Source of the DNA: Phoronis australis
Lineage: Eukaryota > Phoronida > Phoronidae
Reading direction: 5' to 3'
NCBI GenBank assembly: GCA_002633005.1
Contig: NMRA01000108.1
Coordinates: 626,884-690,883 of the forward strand
Length of the DNA stretch: 64,000 bases
A program made the translations under genes and the position numbers. The notes below the pieces were generated by a model that saw nothing but the letters and a program-made list of their open reading frames with translations, was not told where the DNA came from and did no database searches. This document shows positions 59,020-64,000 of this stretch, piece after piece (position 1 is the first letter of the stretch; each line of letters begins with the position of its first letter).

Positions 59020-62000
59020 TGTTAGACATAAACAATTACATGGAAGTAAAGTTTAAAATTAGACATTTGTTCATAACATGTGTTCCTCAACAGAATTAAT
59101 TATGCCTGGACCTGTTTTAAATTTTAGTGCGGCAAGGATTTCACATTATTGTGATCTCAGATATATAAAGTCTGTCTGAGTCGTCATACAACAAGTAAAA
59201 CCTGCTTTGTTATTTCGTTCTACTGGAAACCTTAAATCATCTTAATTACTTTAATTGGTTTAATTTATGTCACAATCAATTTCAAACAAAAATATAATAA
59301 CACATTGACTGAAAAAATTACCATTAGCTATGATAAAATTAAAAATGATGATAAAAGTTTCTACAATTGTTCCTTGAAATTTGGAAGGGAATGTCCGATT
59401 TCCTGTAATTACGGACAATTTGTTACTTAATTAACCGCAAATATTTTCACAAAGACATTTAAAAATGAATTTCTTTTAAAGATAAATCATGCTGGAGTTG
59501 ACTTAATGCAAAATTATGCCAGTTTGACAGTTTTTCTCAGCGGGAGAAAACAAAAAAAGACTTATTTTCATCGAAAATATACATGCTCTATCTATTAAGT
59601 TAATTACCGTCTTAAGTGTCAGGAAAACTTTTTTTGCATTTAACTTATGTGTACAAGTTTTCAACATTAATTTGAATTAGACTGTTTAGTTGAACGCCAT
59701 GTGCTTTGCAGGTAATAACCTAACCAATCCCTGAACTCCAACAGGTTTTCCGAATATGAAAGCGATTATATGTCGCAGAACTTTGTTGTCGTGGAATCGT
59801 CACGCTATGACGGGCTTTGACATTATTTATGAGGATTTATGTGCTTAATTAGACGACCTGGCCCTTTTCATTCTCAACTGGTAAACAAAGATTGTAACCC
59901 ATTCCAAACTAGGTGAATCCGTCGCATTCAACTTCGTGTGATGCCATGAATAATGCTATGATTGACCGGTAACAATGTCTTTTTTCCGATTTTGAATGGC
60001 TTACATAAAGTCGCTTATAACTGACTCTTATGAACTTATTTTACCAACCAAGTACAAAGTTATGTTTCTGCTCCTCGACGTGCGGAAAGGCTGAAAATGG
60101 TCAATACGCTTGTAGCAAAACGTAGAAAATGGGGACAATCTTGGAACTTGGGGCTGCGTTTGGCGGGTTGCGCAAGAATGAAATTAGAAGTCGAGTTTGG
60201 CGAGTAAGGCCAGTACTCGTGTTGAAGTCGCCACTGGGAAGGTGAGGTCGCATTTGATGAGCTGGTGATCACGAAAATAACTGTCACGTGGAATCTCCCA
60301 ATGCTCAGCTCGATATGTCCGGGGGACAGTTTCGATTTTGCTAGTTTAATAGTTTCTCCACATAAAACAACTTTGATACCCTTTGGTAACCGCTTCTTGT
60401 TTACAGAGAAAGAATATAACTATCTTGCTCTTACGTCCTCAAGGGGCGGGTGTAACACTGAAGACATGGCAAATGCGTTTGGCCAACCCACGGGGTTCAC
60501 GTGGGCTGGTTACCGTAGTTGTTATCGATTCTGGACTGTTGCGATATAAATGAAACTTGGCCGTTGAGTCGCTCCTACGTCGTAATTGAATCACTAATCT
60601 GTAATAACACGAATGCAAATGCCCTCGACTTCTCCTCTGATGATCAGCCAAACCACAACAAATTTCATCGATTTTGTACCGGGTCGAGTACTCTTTTCCC
60701 TCGGAGAATCCGTCTGCGTCCGTTGTGAGCTCAAAATGTTGTTAATGACGCACTATCAGATATCGCAATGTATCGACTACTATTACTTCAGCGCGATGCG
60801 TTTGGTATTTGAGTCTAATGGTTTTAATTTCTATGCGTTCGTGAGACTAGTGTAGATTCGTCACTGCGAAATATTGAATAGTTAATTATCACAATAGCAG
60901 TTTGGAGGGTGAGATTTGATGGTCTATATTTCATTGCTAACACACCTGACACAGAAGATGTGCTGTTAGTTATTTGCACAGTCTCCGTAGTAACACATTA
61001 TTTCGTATTATGTTTATTTTATGCACCGAGTAGTTTAATCAGCCGCGAAACTCTATCCACAAACCCTTAACTCCACTATCAACAAACAATATAAATATGA
61101 TAATTGCCCTAGGTAGATCGATATAAAGCAATTATCTATTCGCAAAACAATAAGAGAAACCTCATAGTTTTGTATTTTTTGTAGCACTGGTGCAGCAAAA
61201 GTACGCAGTCTATGCAGCTGTCAGTTTTTCCTTTTGAACAATTTGTCCTTAGTAAACTGCTAAATTCTGATTAGTTAGTGAGTTTACACTCACAGCTGAA
61301 ACGGTCACGTGAAAACTGTGACCACGGGAACAAACTGTGGTGTGATTATCATTGAGATTCTACTTGAAATCAATTTATAATTTTTTTCGTTAATGGTTCT
61401 AGTGGTGCACCAACAAAATGGTGCGCACTTATGCAAGACACCGGAATTTAGTATTTATGACGCTCATAGTAAAAACCGCGAATTCACTGGCCAAGAGGGA
61501 AGTAATTTACAAAAATAGTCCTATCGATTGGTGATAACCATTACGCATGTATCTACTAAGTAAATACACAGGAAAACGTATTAAAGGGGAACACTGACAT
61601 CTTGAAGGTCAATTTGGCACATTATACCGTAAGGTATTTTGAATCTATTAGGGGATTTACATAAATTCAGTTAAAAAATAACTATTTCTGAAACCGAAAT
61701 ACGCAGTGAGCAATTAAAGTTCTGGAAATGGTAGCCGGTACAAGTAAGGTGGCCCTCAACATCTTTTTCTCATTTTTTGGCGTCCCCAGGCAGTGTGAAC
61801 TGAGGGAAAGCACCTTGTTTGTTTTCTACAACAAAACACAAAATATGAAACATATGCAGGTACTGACCATACATAAAGCTTGCCTACAGTCTGCAAATAT
61901 TGCATTCACAGTGCGTTTTTTATTTTATGCCTTCAGCAATCGTAGTCGCCGATGCCAAAAAACGAGCAAAAATACACAAAATTGCCAGTTTTCAACCCAA

Positions 62001-63140
62001 AACCACGACTCGCATGCAACTACTGGGCACCAGCAGACAACACACTCAGAATGTCAAAGCATTCCTGATACCAAAAAACTGGGAAGAAAATTGATGTCGG
62101 CTAGCCCGGTTTTTCGCTAACCTGAAAAGTCTGAGGCGTACCTGAATTTACAGCCAAAACTTGCCTTGCCTACAGGAAAGTGGTTGAGTGTTTACAAACA
62201 GCCACGGTTGCAAGAAAAATAGGTTGCTGAGAGCAACAGCCTGGATTTTTTTCAAATATGTTAAAAAATTAACAAATGCCATTCACAGCCACCAGATTTA
62301 CAATAAATCTCAAAACTGTCTTGCCAATTCAGCAGGCGAAATTGGGGGGGGGGAGATGTGAATTCGACTGTGGCTCCAAAAAACTAGTGAGTGCTATCTA
62401 ATGTGTTGTTCTCTCTTTTCCGTTCTAATAACTGTGTTCAATAGCCGAGACGTCTGCCCACTTTCATTCCAGATCCGGTCTATAACAATTTGCTTCTTGA
62501 CTTGAGCAATAACACGGCTGATAAAGCAAATAATACAGAAATTAAACCGCTGAGACATGAGTTGTGTCATTAGCTAACAGCGTCACGCTTTCGATTTGGA
62601 GATTAATTGTGAGCTCATTTCTGATTAAAATCTTCTAAAAAAAGTTAAAATGTCTTCAGAATAAGTAAAATAATAACATTTTAAGATTTTACATTATTTT
62701 GAGGATGCCGAACGCCAACTCGACAGGTTACAGTATATAACCTTGCCATGGCGCGATACTCCACTTCGCCAGTCAGCTGGGTACCACTTCAAAATCCTGC
62801 TCTTGAATATAACAGAGAAAGCAGTGAATCTCAGATATGATAGCAAATGGGTTTTGATCGAGTAGCTTTATAAGCAAACGCTAACTCAACGCACTTATAT
62901 CCATTAAACTTATATTGAGCACTATAATATAATTATTGCTTTGGACATCCTATTTCACTCAATGACGAGTGTCGAATGTTTTGCTTTAATTTTGCGACAC
63001 ACTGTCACAAAAATCGTTTCTTGACTTCTTTGGCTGCACTGTGAACGGAATCGGGGGATCACGAGTATTTTTGGACGATTTTATCCTTGAAGTTGGCTAT
63101 TTGGACAAAATATGAACTTTATAATCACCCCATAAAAAGA
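59020..63140. other. No recognisable gene
   Basis: AT-rich DNA 5' of the broken element, then 4 kb with ORFs up to 130 codons (61728-62120) lacking known motifs. TTAAAGGGGAACACTGACAT at about 61580 looks like a TTAA-type element end, but no partner was found. A G-run lies at 62345-62353. Confidence 0.4.
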
Positions 63141-63360
63141 CGTTGTATTAATCGACGTTTCGGTTTATTATCACTAAACATAGAAACATTGGTTCATTTG
63201 AGCTCCAACTGTTTTGATTTCTGGTCTCTCTCTCATTACAGTGCTTTTTGATGTGTACCTGTGCAGACTATTCTCGTGCGTTACGTAACTGGAGTAATGT
63301 AAAGAACATGTGTCCTGAGAATGGTCCAATGATAATAAACCGAAACGTCGACTAATACTA
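63141..63360. repeat. Inverted repeat with CGAAACGTC motif (Penelope-like or hammerhead-derived)
   Basis: CGACGTTTCGGTTTATTATCA at 63153-63173, reverse-complemented, equals TGATAATAAACCGAAACGTCG at 63330-63350, and pairing continues through a TAATAC flank. CGAAACGTC (63341-63349) preceded by CCTGAGAATGGTCC (63314-63327) resembles a decayed hammerhead-ribozyme core (CUGANGA...GAAAC), a motif known in the terminal repeats of Penelope-like elements. The CUGANGA part is not intact, so activity is unlikely. Confidence 0.5.
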
Positions 63361-64000
63361 TGTCTTTGTTTATGTATGCCCTGATTTTAAAGTTCGTGGC
63401 CATTAGGACCCACCGAGGCAGCACAAAATACAACTTTAAACGAGTCAGTCTTAAAATCAACAATGATCTAAAAGTATACTAAACCCGTTTTTTCCTTTTA
63501 ATGTATATTCATAACAACTTCATCACCCAGTTTTCCAAAAGAAAATAATACTCTGTTATCCTGGTATACCCTCAAACTTTGGAGACGGACAAGCTTTACC
63601 TATACTTCACGTGAGTTATATGGCAACGCACGAAGAACAATGATGTCCATTCTGCGACAGTGATTATGTATTTTAGTTGAAACCTACTTTTGTCATTCAA
63701 GAGAGAGGGTACAGAACGATGATCGGTTGCAACCACCAAAGTGTCATTTTGATTTAGCTGGAATGGAATTTGTCATTTTTACACGTACATGTAGTTGCAG
63801 TGAAAAGCTGTGTCAAGTGATGATCTGTACGGCAGCCATTGTTTTCCTCGATGCACCAATACTTTTAAAAGTTTGGGGGAGTAATCTGTTACCTCTTTGC
63901 GAGTATCAGCCTGCCAGACTGTGAGGTGAACTTAGCTCTCAAAGTTATAATCCGGTAAATGATTCGATTTGCTATTTATTTGTCCACTCAGCATAGGCGG
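63361..64000. other. No recognisable feature
   Basis: A 65-codon ORF at 63727-63924 has no recognisable motif. Confidence 0.5.

Noticed and set aside
61728-62120. 130-codon plus-strand ORF
   Set aside because: No recognisable domain; composition typical of chance ORFs.
1-64000. CRISPR arrays, bacterial operons or phage-type systems
   Set aside because: The tandem repeats present are contiguous minisatellites without spacers, and gene structure and repeats are those of an animal genome.

Overview
This is animal nuclear DNA: AT-rich, intron-bearing, packed with DNA-transposon debris, and carrying an assembly gap (about 318 N at 24971-25288) plus a single N at 40218. The gene content (a Bardet-Biedl gene, a mucin-type receptor) and repeat style (TTAA-flanked THAP transposon, CDTTS/PIN-type element, hAT-like and mariner-like MITEs) suggest a marine invertebrate. 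A deuterostome such as a hemichordate or amphioxus would fit, but the species cannot be fixed from the sequence.

Only two host genes are supported. At the left edge, on the minus strand, three phase-0 exons (4996-4958, 2981-2913, 2317-2255) encode the N-terminus of BBS7, a BBSome subunit; the rest of the gene runs off the window. At 27641-30139, plus strand, a long ORF encodes an 832-residue Ser/Thr-rich mucin-like type I membrane protein with three 52-residue repeats, a membrane-proximal domain with two cysteines, one transmembrane helix and a cytoplasmic tail ending in an NPTY motif.

Most of the rest that can be read is mobile DNA. At 24095-25644 there is a TTAA-flanked transposon with about 160-bp terminal inverted repeats and a THAP-domain ORF (Kolobok-like), cut by the gap. 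A second, decayed THAP element lies at about 40.88-41.57 kb. At 59.0-55.46 kb, minus strand, is a long multiply broken gene of a repeated invertebrate family with an EADTR/NTDVVV PIN-like nuclease block, an HALTGSDTTS motif and a C-terminal cysteine cluster; it resembles Academ-type transposons. A retroelement 3' end with polypurine tract and LTR start lies near 33.7-34.8 kb. Non-autonomous elements occur at 9.7-10.5, 18.40-18.85, 34.98-35.14, 42.80-43.95, 46.58-46.81, 48.74-49.13, 51.31-51.66 and 53.24-53.39 kb. Tandem arrays lie at 6.28 kb (21 bp), 19.4-20.75 kb (about 172 bp) and 31.24-31.72 kb (21 bp, inside an inverted repeat).

The two host genes are not functionally linked. The remaining intervals hold only short ORFs that look like chance. 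I found no CRISPR, rRNA or convincing tRNA, and no operon-like system. The items most worth following up are the mucin-like receptor, the two THAP elements and the broken PIN/CDTTS element.
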